Of a DNA stretch of 64,000 bases, positions 8,904 through 18,310 are shown piece after piece (the stretch's first letter is position 1; each line of letters opens with the position of its first letter). Location of the stretch: the NCBI GenBank assembly GCA_029938715.1, contig JAOZUK010000002.1:1-64000 (forward strand), written 5' to 3'. The position numbers were made by a program, and so were the translations under genes. Below the pieces are notes generated by a model. It was not told the DNA's origin. It ran no database searches and was given only the letters and a program-made list of their open reading frames with translations. The DNA comes from Bacteroidales bacterium (lineage in GTDB: Bacteria > Bacteroidota > Bacteroidia > Bacteroidales > GCA-2748055).

Positions 8904-8976
8904 TGACCCGTGGTGTAACTGGCAACACATCTGATTTTGGTTCAGAAGAGTCCAGGTTCGAGCCCTGGCGGGTCAA
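8904..8976 (+). tRNA. tRNA-Gln (TTG)
   Basis: A 73-nt cloverleaf. The acceptor arms TGACCCG and CGGGTCA pair, with discriminator A. The anticodon loop TTTTGGT gives anticodon TTG. The T-arm holds GGTTCGAGCCC. Confidence 0.96.
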
Positions 8977-8990
8977 CAGAGATTAATTTT

Positions 8991-9032
8991 AAACCCTTCT
9001 AGCATAAAAAGCTGGGAGGGTTTCTCTTTTTC
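8991..9032 (+). terminator. Terminator of tRNA-Gln
   Basis: AAACCCTTCTAGC pairs along 13 positions, including G-U pairs, with GCTGGGAGGGTTT, and is followed by CTCTTTTT. Confidence 0.88.
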
Positions 9033-9082
9033 CGGGGACTCTGGACTTGATAAATTCATGAAGGTACAATTGAATATTGTAT

Positions 9083-9090
9083 TAGATTTG
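9083..9090 (+). promoter_or_regulatory. -7 box for the beta-barrel gene
   Basis: TAGATTTG matches TAnnTTTG and ends 20 nt before the ATG at 9110. No convincing -33 TTG is seen at normal spacing. Confidence 0.5.
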
Positions 9091-9109
9091 TGCAAAGAGC
9101 TTAGCTGCG

Positions 9110-9733
9110 ATGTTAAAAAGAGCTATTTACCTGATCATATTTCTGCTTATTTCAATTTCTGCCGAAGCACAGGTTAATTCATACGTGGGAGGAAACATTC
9201 AGGGAAATTACTCCTGGATCAGGGGGGATGAGCCCACTTTTAGTCCGGGTTTTGGGGCGGGCTTCAGCTTTGTATACTGGGAGTACGAGTACTGGTTTTT
9301 TAAAGTCGGGGTTGACTATCACCTTAAGTCGTCTTCCATATTAGATTATTCCGATGTATATGATGTGCCTCCTAAGTATCCTGATGACAAAATCAGAATA
9401 AGTTATACTGAAAATTCCGTTGGACTTCCTCTAACATTCTATTTCCGTCCCTATGAATCGGGTGCCAATGCACTTCTGTTGGCAGGTACACTGGAAATGA
9501 TGGTGGTCGCCTCATTGAAAGCTAACTCTGATGAGTATGGAGAACTGGTTATTCCGGGTGGAGGCGCACGGACCTGGGTAAAATCCAATGTGGGATTAGG
9601 CGTTGGGTACCAGAGGCAATTTGAGAAGTATACCTACCTGAATATTGTTGCCTCCTACAATATTGATCTCCGCGCCGAACCAGCCTTCAACTCTATCACA
9701 CTTACAGCCGAACTTATCTTTGGGGTCTATTGA
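9110..9733 (+). CDS. Outer membrane beta-barrel protein
   Basis: A 207-residue protein with a signal peptide (hydrophobic stretch ending AEAQ) followed by alternating amphipathic strands rich in Gly, Tyr and Trp. It ends with the aromatic strand TLTAELIFGVY. This fits the PorT/OmpX-like beta-barrel families common in Bacteroidota. The ligand or role is not predictable. It overlaps the convergent metallopeptidase gene by 7 bp and appears monocistronic. Confidence 0.75.
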   Translation: MLKRAIYLIIFLLISISAEAQVNSYVGGNIQGNYSWIRGDEPTFSPGFGAGFSFVYWEYEYWFFKVGVDYHLKSSSILDYSDVYDVPPKYPDDKIRISYTENSVGLPLTFYFRPYESGANALLLAGTLEMMVVASLKANSDEYGELVIPGGGARTWVKSNVGLGVGYQRQFEKYTYLNIVASYNIDLRAEPAFNSITLTAELIFGVY

Positions 9734-10395
9734 TGGGGATTCCCTGCTGGCAAAACCATAATCCGGTGGGTCTTCAACTCTTTTCTAAGCTGCCTGGATG
9801 ATCCTTTAGTAACTCTGTCAAGCGCCTCCCAAAACCTGTTGCTGTGATCGCGATGCAAAGTATGCACCAGCTCATGCAGGATTACATAATCGGAAAGGTG
9901 ATCGGGAAGCATCATTAGCCAGCTATTCAGATTGATGCTGTTTTTGGCAGTACAGCTACCCCATCTTGTTCTCATTCGCCTGACTTTCAACCCGGAATAT
10001 TTGAGCCCATGGGTATCAGCAAGTGCAGAAACCCTTCCGGGCAAATAGGTCTGTGCCTCCGTAAGGAGTATCCTCCAGAGGGCATCCTCTGCCGATTTAT
10101 CCTTCTCCCTCAACCACACTGGAATCTTTTTGTTCCTTATAGTTATAACATCACCGGCTTCAGGCTCTCTGAACTGACCAGCGTCCCGGTGAATCTTGGT
10201 GAGTTTTGCAACAACCCAGCTCCTTCTGGTCAAAAGAAATTCCTCTGCCCTCCTTAAACTTACATATCCAGGAACAGTCACCCTCAATTCTCCCATCTGA
10301 TTGATTCTGATAGAAAGATTCTTTGCCCTTCTGTTTTTTACGTAGCTAACCTCACCAAAGTCCCTGTAATAAACAATATTTTCTCTTTTATTCAT
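9727..10395 (-). CDS. YgjP-like (SprT/DUF45) zinc metallopeptidase
   Basis: A 222-residue cytosolic protein. The zinc site reads HELVH at 174-178, with a third ligand His at 184 (HELVHTLHRDH) followed by FW. The preceding RMRTRWGSC segment is the family signature of YgjP/DUF45 metallopeptidases. The N-terminus has the usual beta-rich domain with a SLRRAEEFL helix. Its cellular substrate is unknown. The gene is divergent from the TolC gene and convergent with the beta-barrel gene. Confidence 0.9.
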   Translation of the reverse strand: MNKRENIVYYRDFGEVSYVKNRRAKNLSIRINQMGELRVTVPGYVSLRRAEEFLLTRRSWVVAKLTKIHRDAGQFREPEAGDVITIRNKKIPVWLREKDKSAEDALWRILLTEAQTYLPGRVSALADTHGLKYSGLKVRRMRTRWGSCTAKNSINLNSWLMMLPDHLSDYVILHELVHTLHRDHSNRFWEALDRVTKGSSRQLRKELKTHRIMVLPAGNPHQ

Positions 10396-10446
10396 TCAGA
10401 TTTAAACGATATACATAACTTTAGCGTTCATTTTAAAAGAAATATA

Positions 10447-11871
10447 ATGATCCGACGAGCAACTGCACTATCCATCATACTTTTTATTGTGCTCCTTTCT
10501 GCCAGGGCTCAGCAAGCCTGGTCGCTGGAGGAGTGCATTCAGTATGCCATGGATAACAACATCCAGATCAAGCAATCGGTTCTGAACACCGAATATAACC
10601 AAAACCTTCTGAAACAGTCAAAGATGGGTCAGATTCCCAACCTGAATGCAACCGGGAACTATAACTACGCCTGGGGACGGGTACTGGATCAAACAACCTA
10701 TCAGTTTACAGAAAATCAGCAGTCCAACTCTATCAGCCTGGGGTTTAGCTCCTCTGCAAATCTCTTTAATGGCCTGCGGGTGAGGAACACCATCCTTCAG
10801 AATGAACTCAATCTAATGGCTAGTTATGAAGATGTGGAAAAAATAAAGAATGATATCTCTCTGAATATTGCTGCAGGCTATCTTTCCATTATGTTCAACA
10901 GGGAGCTCCTTGCAGTTACGGAGAGTCAGATGGAAATTACCGGTCAACAGGTTGAGCGAACCGGGAAAATGGTGGATGCAGGAAAACTGGCCAGGGGTAA
11001 TCTCCTGGAACTGCAGGCTCAGTATGCTTCAGAAGAACTTAATCTGGTTAATGCGGAGAACCAGCTGGCCATCTCCCTGCTCAATCTGCAGCAGATGCTC
11101 GACCTGCCTATCGATACTGCTTTTGATCTAGTCATACCGGAGCTTGCAGACCCTGACGAAGATCCCATGCTGATCAATGCACTGGAAGTATACCGGATCG
11201 CCGAAACATCAATGCCTGAGATAAAGAGCGCTGAGCTGAATATGGAAAGCAGTGAGCAGGGGCTCAAAATTGCGAAAGGAGGGAGATCTCCACAGCTATA
11301 TGTATCGGCCAATTATAACACTGGCTACTCTGATTTGCGGGAGCAGGCCGTTAGCTTCAACGAAGGCCAGCGCATTCCCATTGGAGAAACTGCCAGCGGA
11401 GAAGCGGTCTTTACCTATCCTCAGGATATACCTGTTTATGGGGCCTATCCGTTTTTCGATCAGATCGGGGATAATACCTCCGCAGGAGTAGGACTGGGAC
11501 TTTCAATACCCATTTTTAACGGGTGGCAGGTAAATGGCAACATTGCCAACTCAAGGATAGCCCTTGAGAATGCCCAGCTCAACCTGCAGAGCCAGAAGCT
11601 TGCACTATATGCCACCATCAACCAGGCATATGCAGATGCCATTGCAGCACTTAAAAGTTTCAATGCTTCAAATCAAGCACTGGTATCCATGGCAGAGTCC
11701 TTCAAATACACTGAAAAGAAGTTTGAGGTGGGATTGGTGAATACGGTGGATTATAATGTATCGAAGATTCAGCTTACCCGCACACAATCAGATTTACTTC
11801 AGGCCAAATACGATTTTATTTTTAGAGTAAAAATCCTTAATTTCTACAAAGGAGAACCCATTACACTTTAA
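10447..11871 (+). CDS. TolC-family outer membrane efflux protein
   Basis: A 474-residue outer membrane channel with a signal peptide (ending ARAQ). The mature part starts WSLEECIQYAMDNN, the typical TolC/OEP beginning. Two long helical halves follow, with repeated Asn/Gln/Leu-rich coiled segments (for example GNLLELQAQYASEELNLVNA). It would form the trimeric exit duct of a tripartite pump. The adaptor gene follows 27 nt later. A near-consensus -7 box (TAACTTTA at 10416-10423) precedes it. Confidence 0.93.
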   Translation: MIRRATALSIILFIVLLSARAQQAWSLEECIQYAMDNNIQIKQSVLNTEYNQNLLKQSKMGQIPNLNATGNYNYAWGRVLDQTTYQFTENQQSNSISLGFSSSANLFNGLRVRNTILQNELNLMASYEDVEKIKNDISLNIAAGYLSIMFNRELLAVTESQMEITGQQVERTGKMVDAGKLARGNLLELQAQYASEELNLVNAENQLAISLLNLQQMLDLPIDTAFDLVIPELADPDEDPMLINALEVYRIAETSMPEIKSAELNMESSEQGLKIAKGGRSPQLYVSANYNTGYSDLREQAVSFNEGQRIPIGETASGEAVFTYPQDIPVYGAYPFFDQIGDNTSAGVGLGLSIPIFNGWQVNGNIANSRIALENAQLNLQSQKLALYATINQAYADAIAALKSFNASNQALVSMAESFKYTEKKFEVGLVNTVDYNVSKIQLTRTQSDLLQAKYDFIFRVKILNFYKGEPITL

Positions 11872-11898
11872 CTCTGCCAAAACACAAAACTTTTACCA

Positions 11899-13248
11899 AT
11901 GAAACTAAAAAAATTATTAATCATCATAGGAATTCTCTCAGTTGTACTGGTTATAGCATTAGGGATAAGTAAAAAACAGGGATGGATCGGAAATGAAGGA
12001 TATCTGAAAGTAGCCATCGAAAAAGGGGCAGAAAGGGAGATTGTAGAGATCATTACTGCCAATGGTAAGATTCAACCTGAGACTGAAGTAGCCATATCGC
12101 CCGATGTATCTGGTGAAATCGTGGAGCTGGTTATCAGGGAAGGAGATGAGGTGGTAAAAGGCCAGTATATGCTTAAAATAAAACCAGAAGCATACCAGAT
12201 GGCCCGAAACCGGGCAGAGGCCAGCCTGAACAATGCCAAAGCCAGATTGAAGCAATCGGAAGCCCGACTGCAGCTAGCCCATCTGGATTACAAACGGACC
12301 AAAAAGCTTTTCGAGGACCAGGCCATATCTGAGTCTGAGTTTGAAACTTCTTCAACCAATCACAGCACTGCAATGGCAGAAAAAGAGGCAGCTGAGTATT
12401 CGGTTCAAAGTGCCGAAGCTACACTGGATGAAGCCGACGAAAGCCTTACCAAAACTTCTATTTACGCACCTATGGCAGGTACAGTTTCGTCCCTTTCAGT
12501 GGAACTTGGAGAACGTGTGGTAGGAACTTCGATGATGTCTGGAACTGAATTGCTACGGATTGCAAACCTGAACCGCATGGAGGTAGAAGTAGAAGTAAAT
12601 GAGAATGACATCGTTCGAGTAACCTATCTGGATACAGCGCTTATAGAGATTGATGCATATCCGGATACAAGATTTATGGGAGTTGTATCAGAAATACCTG
12701 TCTCTGCAAACACTTCCGGTGTAACCACCGATCAGGTAACCAACTTTATGGTGAAGATATTCATGCTGCCCGAATCTTATGAAGATAAGATTTCCGAAAC
12801 CAATCCATATCCTCTGAGACCGGGAATGTCGGCCACTGCCGATATTCAAACCGATCGCAGAACCGGAGTCTATTCCATCCCCATACAGGCAGTCACCACA
12901 CGTTTGGATACCACCGGAACAGCAGCTGATAAAAATGAACAGCAAATAGGCCAGGTGAGCTCCGATGGCACTGTAAGTAATGTAACGATTCCTACTGAAG
13001 TTAAATCCACAAGTGATGAACCCATGGTAGTGGTATTCATAGTATCAGAGGGAAACGCATGGATGAAAGAGGTCAAAACCGGTATTCAGGATAACAATTA
13101 CATTGAAATTACCGAAGGACTCGATCCAGAGGATGAGATGGTTGTCGCGCCCTACTCGGCCATCTCAAGGCAGCTGAAGAACGATTTGGAAGTGGAGGTG
13201 GTCTCTCAGGAGGATCTTTTCCAGGGTGATAAAAAGAAAAAGAAGTAA
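11899..13248 (+). CDS. HlyD/MacA-type periplasmic adaptor
   Basis: A 449-residue membrane fusion protein. It has an N-terminal anchor (LLIIIGILSVVLVIALGI) and a lipoyl half-motif near residue 60-90 (EVAISPDVSGEIVELVI.EGD). A coiled-coil hairpin spans about 95-175, followed by the second lipoyl half (TSIYAPMAGTVSSL) and a beta-barrel region. The last residues are Lys-rich. Such adaptors join an inner-membrane transporter to TolC. MacA-type operons usually continue with MacB ATPase/permease genes, but here the next gene is tsaB, so the pump partner must lie elsewhere. Confidence 0.92.
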   Translation: MKLKKLLIIIGILSVVLVIALGISKKQGWIGNEGYLKVAIEKGAEREIVEIITANGKIQPETEVAISPDVSGEIVELVIREGDEVVKGQYMLKIKPEAYQMARNRAEASLNNAKARLKQSEARLQLAHLDYKRTKKLFEDQAISESEFETSSTNHSTAMAEKEAAEYSVQSAEATLDEADESLTKTSIYAPMAGTVSSLSVELGERVVGTSMMSGTELLRIANLNRMEVEVEVNENDIVRVTYLDTALIEIDAYPDTRFMGVVSEIPVSANTSGVTTDQVTNFMVKIFMLPESYEDKISETNPYPLRPGMSATADIQTDRRTGVYSIPIQAVTTRLDTTGTAADKNEQQIGQVSSDGTVSNVTIPTEVKSTSDEPMVVVFIVSEGNAWMKEVKTGIQDNNYIEITEGLDPEDEMVVAPYSAISRQLKNDLEVEVVSQEDLFQGDKKKKK

Positions 13249-13254
13249 CAACCC

Positions 13255-13974
13255 ATGAACATGCCTTTGATCCTTCATATCGAAACAGCTACAGACATTT
13301 GCTCAGTGGCAATTTCAAAAGGGGATCAACAACTGGCTTCTGCCGAGAGTGGGCCCGAACGGTCCCATGCCACACTTCTTAATTCCTTTATAAGGAAGTG
13401 CCTGCATGAAAGTAATAAGGTGCTTGATGTGATCGATGCAGTAGCTGTGAGTAAAGGGCCGGGTTCCTATACCGGATTAAGGATCGGGGTCTCTACTGCA
13501 AAAGGAATTGCTTATGCGCTTCAAAAGCCCCTCCTCTCTTCTGGCACTCTCGAAAGCATGGCCTTTGGGGCAAGCTCTCACAGGGACATTCAAGATCTGA
13601 TCCAGAAGTACGACTCCGGATTAATTCTTTGTCCAATGCTGGATGCTCGGCGCATGGAGGTGTACACAGGGTTTTTTACCCCGGAGATTATTCTGGTCAG
13701 AGATGTGGCAGCTGATGTTGTGGACAAAGAGAGTTTTGGCGAGATTCTTGAAATGAATCATGTTTGCTTTTTTGGGAATGGCGCTGATAAGTGTGAACAG
13801 GTGTTGAAGCATCCCAATGCCCATTTTATCAAGGGATTCAATCCATCCGCTTCAAACATGATCAAACCAGTTCTGAAGCGATTTGAAGAACAACAATATG
13901 AGGATGTGGCTTATTTTGAGCCTTTCTACCTGAAAGACTTCATAGCCACCACACCTAAAAAGAGGGTGTTATAA
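13255..13974 (+). CDS. tsaB: TsaB, tRNA threonylcarbamoyladenosine factor
   Basis: A 239-residue ASKHA-fold protein that partners TsaD and TsaE in making N6-threonylcarbamoyladenosine at tRNA position 37. The family start ILHIETATDICSVAIS and the SKGPGSYTGLRIG motif at about 66-78 are clear. It lacks the metal-binding His pair of the catalytic TsaD, as expected for TsaB. The start ATG at 13255 lies 6 nt after the adaptor stop; an ATG two codons on is also possible. It is probably co-transcribed with the efflux genes. Confidence 0.93.
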   Translation: MNMPLILHIETATDICSVAISKGDQQLASAESGPERSHATLLNSFIRKCLHESNKVLDVIDAVAVSKGPGSYTGLRIGVSTAKGIAYALQKPLLSSGTLESMAFGASSHRDIQDLIQKYDSGLILCPMLDARRMEVYTGFFTPEIILVRDVAADVVDKESFGEILEMNHVCFFGNGADKCEQVLKHPNAHFIKGFNPSASNMIKPVLKRFEEQQYEDVAYFEPFYLKDFIATTPKKRVL

Positions 13975-14003
13975 CTTCCCACAGTAGGAAAGTATTATAT
14001 TGA

Positions 14004-14011
14004 TATATTTA
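14004..14011 (+). promoter_or_regulatory. Near-consensus -7 box for efp
   Basis: TATATTTA, one base off TAnnTTTG, ends 16 nt before the efp ATG at 14028. Confidence 0.4.
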
Positions 14012-14027
14012 CACATAAATTAGTGAG

Positions 14028-14597
14028 ATGGCAACAACATCAGATTTTAGAAATGGATTGTGTCTTGAGTATAATAACGACCTCTATACCATCGTACAGT
14101 TTCAACATGTAAAACCTGGCAAAGGCCCTGCATTCGTAAGGACAAAAATGAAAAGTCTGACCTCTGGAAAGGTAATAGAGAACACGTTCTCGGCAGGTGT
14201 AAAAGTGAATACAGCCAGGGTGGAAAGAAGGCCCTATCAGTACCTCTACACCGATGATCTGGGTCTTAATTTCATGCACCTGGAAACATTTGAACAGATA
14301 TCCATACAGGCCGAAATGATTGAGAATGCAGATTTGATGAAAGAGGGTCAATCGGTGGAAATTGTGGTGCATGCTGATACAGAAACTCCGCTTACTGTTG
14401 ACTTGCCTCCATTTGTTGAACTTCAGATTACCTATACCGAACCTGGTGAAAGGGGAAATACTGCATCCACCTCGGCACAGAAACCAGCTGAGCTCGAGAC
14501 CGGAGCTAAGATCATGGTGCCTCTGTTTATCAATACAGATGAAGTAATCAAAGTGGATACACGCGACCGTTCCTACTCAGAAAGAGTCAAAAAATAG
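14028..14597 (+). CDS. efp: Elongation factor P
   Basis: A 189-residue EF-P with the normal three-domain length. It relieves ribosome stalling at polyproline stretches. The domain I loop carries PGKGPAF, with Lys32 at the position that is modified in many bacteria. The C-terminal OB domain ends with the expected TDEVIKVDTRDRSYSERVKK-type segment. No epmA or epmB homologs are in the window. The PP2C gene follows 22 nt later. Confidence 0.97.
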   Translation: MATTSDFRNGLCLEYNNDLYTIVQFQHVKPGKGPAFVRTKMKSLTSGKVIENTFSAGVKVNTARVERRPYQYLYTDDLGLNFMHLETFEQISIQAEMIENADLMKEGQSVEIVVHADTETPLTVDLPPFVELQITYTEPGERGNTASTSAQKPAELETGAKIMVPLFINTDEVIKVDTRDRSYSERVKK

Positions 14598-14619
14598 TTG
14601 GCAGGACCAACAATAAGAT

Positions 14620-15858
14620 ATGGGCAAATTCTCTGAAAACAGGCTGAAACTATCCACATTTAAGCTAAATGCTTTGCTGGATATCACTCTGGCCATAAAC
14701 GATAATGTGTCAACCACCGAGCTCATACGCCGGTATGAAAAAATGCTCACTGATGACCTTGATATCGGGAAGGTCATTGTATTGAAGTTCTCAGATAAAT
14801 GGGAGTGTCTTCTGAACTCTGGCTTTGGAAACCAATTTTTCCAAAAAGTAGACATGAAAAGGGATCTCCTTATTTACGATGAGATCTCTTTTATTACTTC
14901 CGAACCCCAGCACTTTCCCGAGCTGGTGGATATCGTAATTCCTGTGTCACATAAAGATCAGTCCATCGCGTTTGTTTTGATAGGTGATATCGAAGAAGAG
15001 GGAGAGGGAGTAAGTCCGATCATTAAGCATCTCAGGTTTATTCAGACACTCTCAAACATTATAACTGTTGCCATCGAAAATAAGAGGCTGTTCCAGGAGT
15101 CACTTCGGCAGGAGGCATTGAAAAGAGAGATGGAGCTGGCAAGTAAGATGCAGAACATGCTGATCCCTGCCAAGGAGAGGCTTCCCTCCAACGAGTTTAT
15201 CAACATGAAAGCTTTCTATCACCCACATTTTGATGTGGGTGGAGATTATTACGATGTAATCCAGCTGAGCAAGGACGAGGTTGGATTCTGCATTGCCGAT
15301 GTATCAGGGAAAGGTATTTCGGCAGCCATCCTGATGTCCAACTTCCAGGCAAACCTGAGGGCCCTTTTCTCTGCCGAACAGGGACTTACAGAAACACTTA
15401 AGCGACTCAATGAGAGGGTAATGAACAGTGCTAAAGGGGAGAAATTTATCACTCTGTTTATAGCCAGGTATCACTTTAAAACCAGGGAACTTGCCTATGT
15501 AAATGCAGGACACAATCCCCCCTTGTTGTATTCCCTTAAGTCGGGTGAACTAACTCAACTGGGAAGTGGTTGTGTGGGCATGGGAATGCTGGATGAGCTT
15601 CCCTTTGTGAATGAAGCAATTGTAAAAATGGATGAACCTGCCAAACTTTTCTGTTATACCGACGGTTTGGTAGAGGTGATCCAGGACTCAGGGATTGAGT
15701 TTGGAACCGAGAACCTTGAAAAGGAGCTTACCAACTCCAAATCCCTGGAGGAAAACATCCAGACCATCATTGATAACCAGGAAATTATGGAAGGTTCAGC
15801 AGCGATTTTCGATGATATCTCTATTATAGGTGCAGAATTTCCCGGTGCACCCAATTAA
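14620..15858 (+). CDS. PP2C/SpoIIE-type serine phosphatase (RsbU-like)
   Basis: A 412-residue signalling phosphatase. The N-terminal 170 residues look like a GAF-type sensor. A short helical linker follows (REMELASKMQNMLIPAKE), the usual lead-in to the SpoIIE/PP2C domain. Metal-binding motifs GGDYYDV, IADVSGKG, YVNAGHNPP and CYTDGLVE are all present. These enzymes dephosphorylate anti-anti-sigma proteins in partner-switching pathways, but no such partners lie nearby. It may be co-transcribed with efp. Confidence 0.9.
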   Translation: MGKFSENRLKLSTFKLNALLDITLAINDNVSTTELIRRYEKMLTDDLDIGKVIVLKFSDKWECLLNSGFGNQFFQKVDMKRDLLIYDEISFITSEPQHFPELVDIVIPVSHKDQSIAFVLIGDIEEEGEGVSPIIKHLRFIQTLSNIITVAIENKRLFQESLRQEALKREMELASKMQNMLIPAKERLPSNEFINMKAFYHPHFDVGGDYYDVIQLSKDEVGFCIADVSGKGISAAILMSNFQANLRALFSAEQGLTETLKRLNERVMNSAKGEKFITLFIARYHFKTRELAYVNAGHNPPLLYSLKSGELTQLGSGCVGMGMLDELPFVNEAIVKMDEPAKLFCYTDGLVEVIQDSGIEFGTENLEKELTNSKSLEENIQTIIDNQEIMEGSAAIFDDISIIGAEFPGAPN

Positions 15859-15859
15859 G

Positions 15860-17332
15860 TTAGGTAGTTAATTCCTCTTTTGAATTCTCTTCACGGGTAT
15901 CCCTGTGGTAAATATCCATGGCCACCAGCATGGCAGTGTAACCCCAGAAAAGAACAGATATCTTATCGGTATCCAGGAAATTGTTTAGTAATCCATGAAA
16001 ATAGTATGAGGAGAGCCCTATAAGTATAGCGAGGGAGAAGATCCTGATGCTTCGCTTTTGTGAAGTATAGTATACCCGAATCCCCGTTACTAAAGTAGAT
16101 CCAACCACAAGAAGAATACTCACTAATCCAAAAATACCAGCTTCTGACAATGGTCCAAAATATTCACTATGGGCAGTACCCATGGTGCCAAAATCGGTAC
16201 TGATACGGGTTTTCTCATAGGAGCGTTGATAACGGCCATACTCAAACTGGTAGGTTCCCGGGCCAAATCCAAAGAGAGGTTTATCCTTCCACATTCTTAG
16301 GGCACAGCTCCAGCGATTGATTCGCTCCAGGTTGGACTGGTCGGTGGAAATATTGGCCATTGATTGCACATGTTCAGATAACTCTCCCGAGGATTCCACT
16401 CTGTTCTGCTCCAGCTCCACCATAATCTGACTTCTAACGGAGAAGAAAAATGCTACCACAATGATGGCTCCAACCAGCACTATCTCAAACCTGATCTTCA
16501 ACTTTAAGATGGCCCAGACACCCATGGAGGCAAGGATACTGATCCAGGTAGCCCGGGTGTATGATACCACTGTGGCAAAGACAATCAGTAAAATGAGCAG
16601 CGACATCAGGAATCGCATATTGCCATTTTCTCTTTTGATAAGGAAAAAAAATCCGACCAACACCGGTATTACAAATCCAAGGGTTGCTCCATAGGAGGTA
16701 TGATCCTTGTAGAAAGGCAGGGATACTCTATGAGCCATTACCTGGTTATTCAGTCCATACTGAGCGTGGTTGATCAATGTAAATATGACCACCCCTGTAA
16801 ATGCAATGATAAACAGCCAGGCATACCTGTGCATGTTCTTCTCCTTTTTGAAGATCTCTGTACCCAGCAGATAAAAGCCCACAATAAACCATAACCTGGT
16901 AATCAGGAATTTAAATGAGACCAGCGGATCAGTGCTGGTAAGGCTCACGATGAATAACCAGGCCAGGTGAAAAAGAATAGCCAGGGTAACAGGATGTTTT
17001 AACACCCTGAGATCGATCCGTTCTCCCATCAGATACTTCAGCATGTATAGCAGGAGTAAACCTGCCAAAAGGGGTTCGGTGGGAAGATACATATCTATGA
17101 CAAGTCCCTCCGCAAGCCTGCTTAGAGGAACGGAAAGGGGTACAAAAAAAACAATGGTAAGCAGATACTTATCTACAGCCACCAGTGCCAGAATGACAAA
17201 AAGTAAAAAGGCCGGAAGTAAGGGAACGTAAAATATTTCCATCCACAGCATCACAGTATTTAATGCGACGAACGTGAGAAGGCCCCCCCACAGCAATGCC
17301 TTTGGGTACTTTTCCTGAATTCTGGTGATCAT
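15860..17332 (-). CDS. O-antigen ligase/polymerase-family membrane protein
   Basis: A 490-residue polytopic membrane protein with roughly a dozen hydrophobic segments. A long periplasmic loop around 310-400 contains RINRWSCALRMWKDKPLFGFGPGTYQ-like residues, matching the Wzy_C/O-antigen ligase family. It would join or polymerise surface polysaccharide. It overlaps the upstream Wzz-type gene by 4 bp, so polymer length and ligation or polymerisation functions are linked here, away from any glycosyltransferase cluster. Confidence 0.82.
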   Translation of the reverse strand: MITRIQEKYPKALLWGGLLTFVALNTVMLWMEIFYVPLLPAFLLFVILALVAVDKYLLTIVFFVPLSVPLSRLAEGLVIDMYLPTEPLLAGLLLLYMLKYLMGERIDLRVLKHPVTLAILFHLAWLFIVSLTSTDPLVSFKFLITRLWFIVGFYLLGTEIFKKEKNMHRYAWLFIIAFTGVVIFTLINHAQYGLNNQVMAHRVSLPFYKDHTSYGATLGFVIPVLVGFFFLIKRENGNMRFLMSLLILLIVFATVVSYTRATWISILASMGVWAILKLKIRFEIVLVGAIIVVAFFFSVRSQIMVELEQNRVESSGELSEHVQSMANISTDQSNLERINRWSCALRMWKDKPLFGFGPGTYQFEYGRYQRSYEKTRISTDFGTMGTAHSEYFGPLSEAGIFGLVSILLVVGSTLVTGIRVYYTSQKRSIRIFSLAILIGLSSYYFHGLLNNFLDTDKISVLFWGYTAMLVAMDIYHRDTREENSKEELTT

Positions 17333-18297
17333 TTTTCTTCCTGTATGGATACTCTAACCTTCACATTATCAATGAGTATCAGTACAATCAAAGCAAATAA
17401 CAATGATGCAAAAGTAGAGGCAATTACAATCAGAGATTTATTGGGGTATGCTTTCTTTTCAGGAACAAATGCCCGCTCCACAACGAACTTATGGGCCATC
17501 ACCTGCTCTGCCTCCATCATGGCCTCCCTCAATCTCCAGTTCAGTCCGACCTCAACTCCGGCGGCATTTCTGATCTGATCTGTCATCATCTGGTATTGGG
17601 CCCAGTTCTTTGTAATGGCCATGATTAAATCCTCGGTGCTTCTGCCAGCATCTATCTCCTTGGTCAATTCGGAATAGACCATATTTAGCGAATCCCTGAT
17701 CAAATAGAATTCATTTTCGGCCTGCATATGCTCTTCATTTACCAGCCGTAATGCGGTCAGGATCCGCTCTCTTTTCATATCATTAAAGACCGTATCCACA
17801 AGGTCGGAGATGTCATTGGCAATATTGGCCGCCATCTCCGGATTCTCGTCCATAACCGATATCTCCACTGCCATATATTCGGTCAGCCGGAAATTAATGT
17901 TGGATTTAAACTGATCCATCAGTTCGGTGCGGGGATATTTACCGTTTGGATTGATTTTATAATGCTTCATTAAATCGTACTTTTCGGTAATCCTCGAGCG
18001 CAGGGGTTCAGAATTCAGTACCTGTAGAAGCTGTTCAGCTTGCTCTTCCTCACCAAAATCGAAAACGTTGGGATGGCCCGAAAATGCCTGGACCAGCAAC
18101 TCTTTCGAAACTGAAGTATTGGATGTTGGAAACATAACCACCGATGCTTCAAACATTGGAGTGATCATTATTGATATGACTATGGAAGCTACAGCTGCAA
18201 GAAAGCTCACTCCCAACAAAATCACTCGCTTCTTCCACATGAAGAGCAGCAGATCGACCGAATTAAAATTATACCGAGATTGTTGTTTATTTTCCAT
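17329..18297 (-). CDS. Wzz-like polysaccharide chain-length determinant
   Basis: A 322-residue protein with the Wzz topology: a membrane helix at about 28-50 (MWKKRVILLGVSFLAAVASI), a helical periplasmic region, and a second helix near the C-terminus (SLIVIASTFASLLFALIVLI) preceded by KKAYPNKS. It sets polymer length for the Wzy-like protein encoded downstream, whose start overlaps its stop by 4 bp. No tyrosine kinase domain is attached. It lies 13 nt after tyrS on the same strand. Confidence 0.85.
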   Translation of the reverse strand: MENKQQSRYNFNSVDLLLFMWKKRVILLGVSFLAAVASIVISIMITPMFEASVVMFPTSNTSVSKELLVQAFSGHPNVFDFGEEEQAEQLLQVLNSEPLRSRITEKYDLMKHYKINPNGKYPRTELMDQFKSNINFRLTEYMAVEISVMDENPEMAANIANDISDLVDTVFNDMKRERILTALRLVNEEHMQAENEFYLIRDSLNMVYSELTKEIDAGRSTEDLIMAITKNWAQYQMMTDQIRNAAGVEVGLNWRLREAMMEAEQVMAHKFVVERAFVPEKKAYPNKSLIVIASTFASLLFALIVLILIDNVKVRVSIQEEK

Positions 18298-18310
18298 GAC
18301 AATAAAAATA

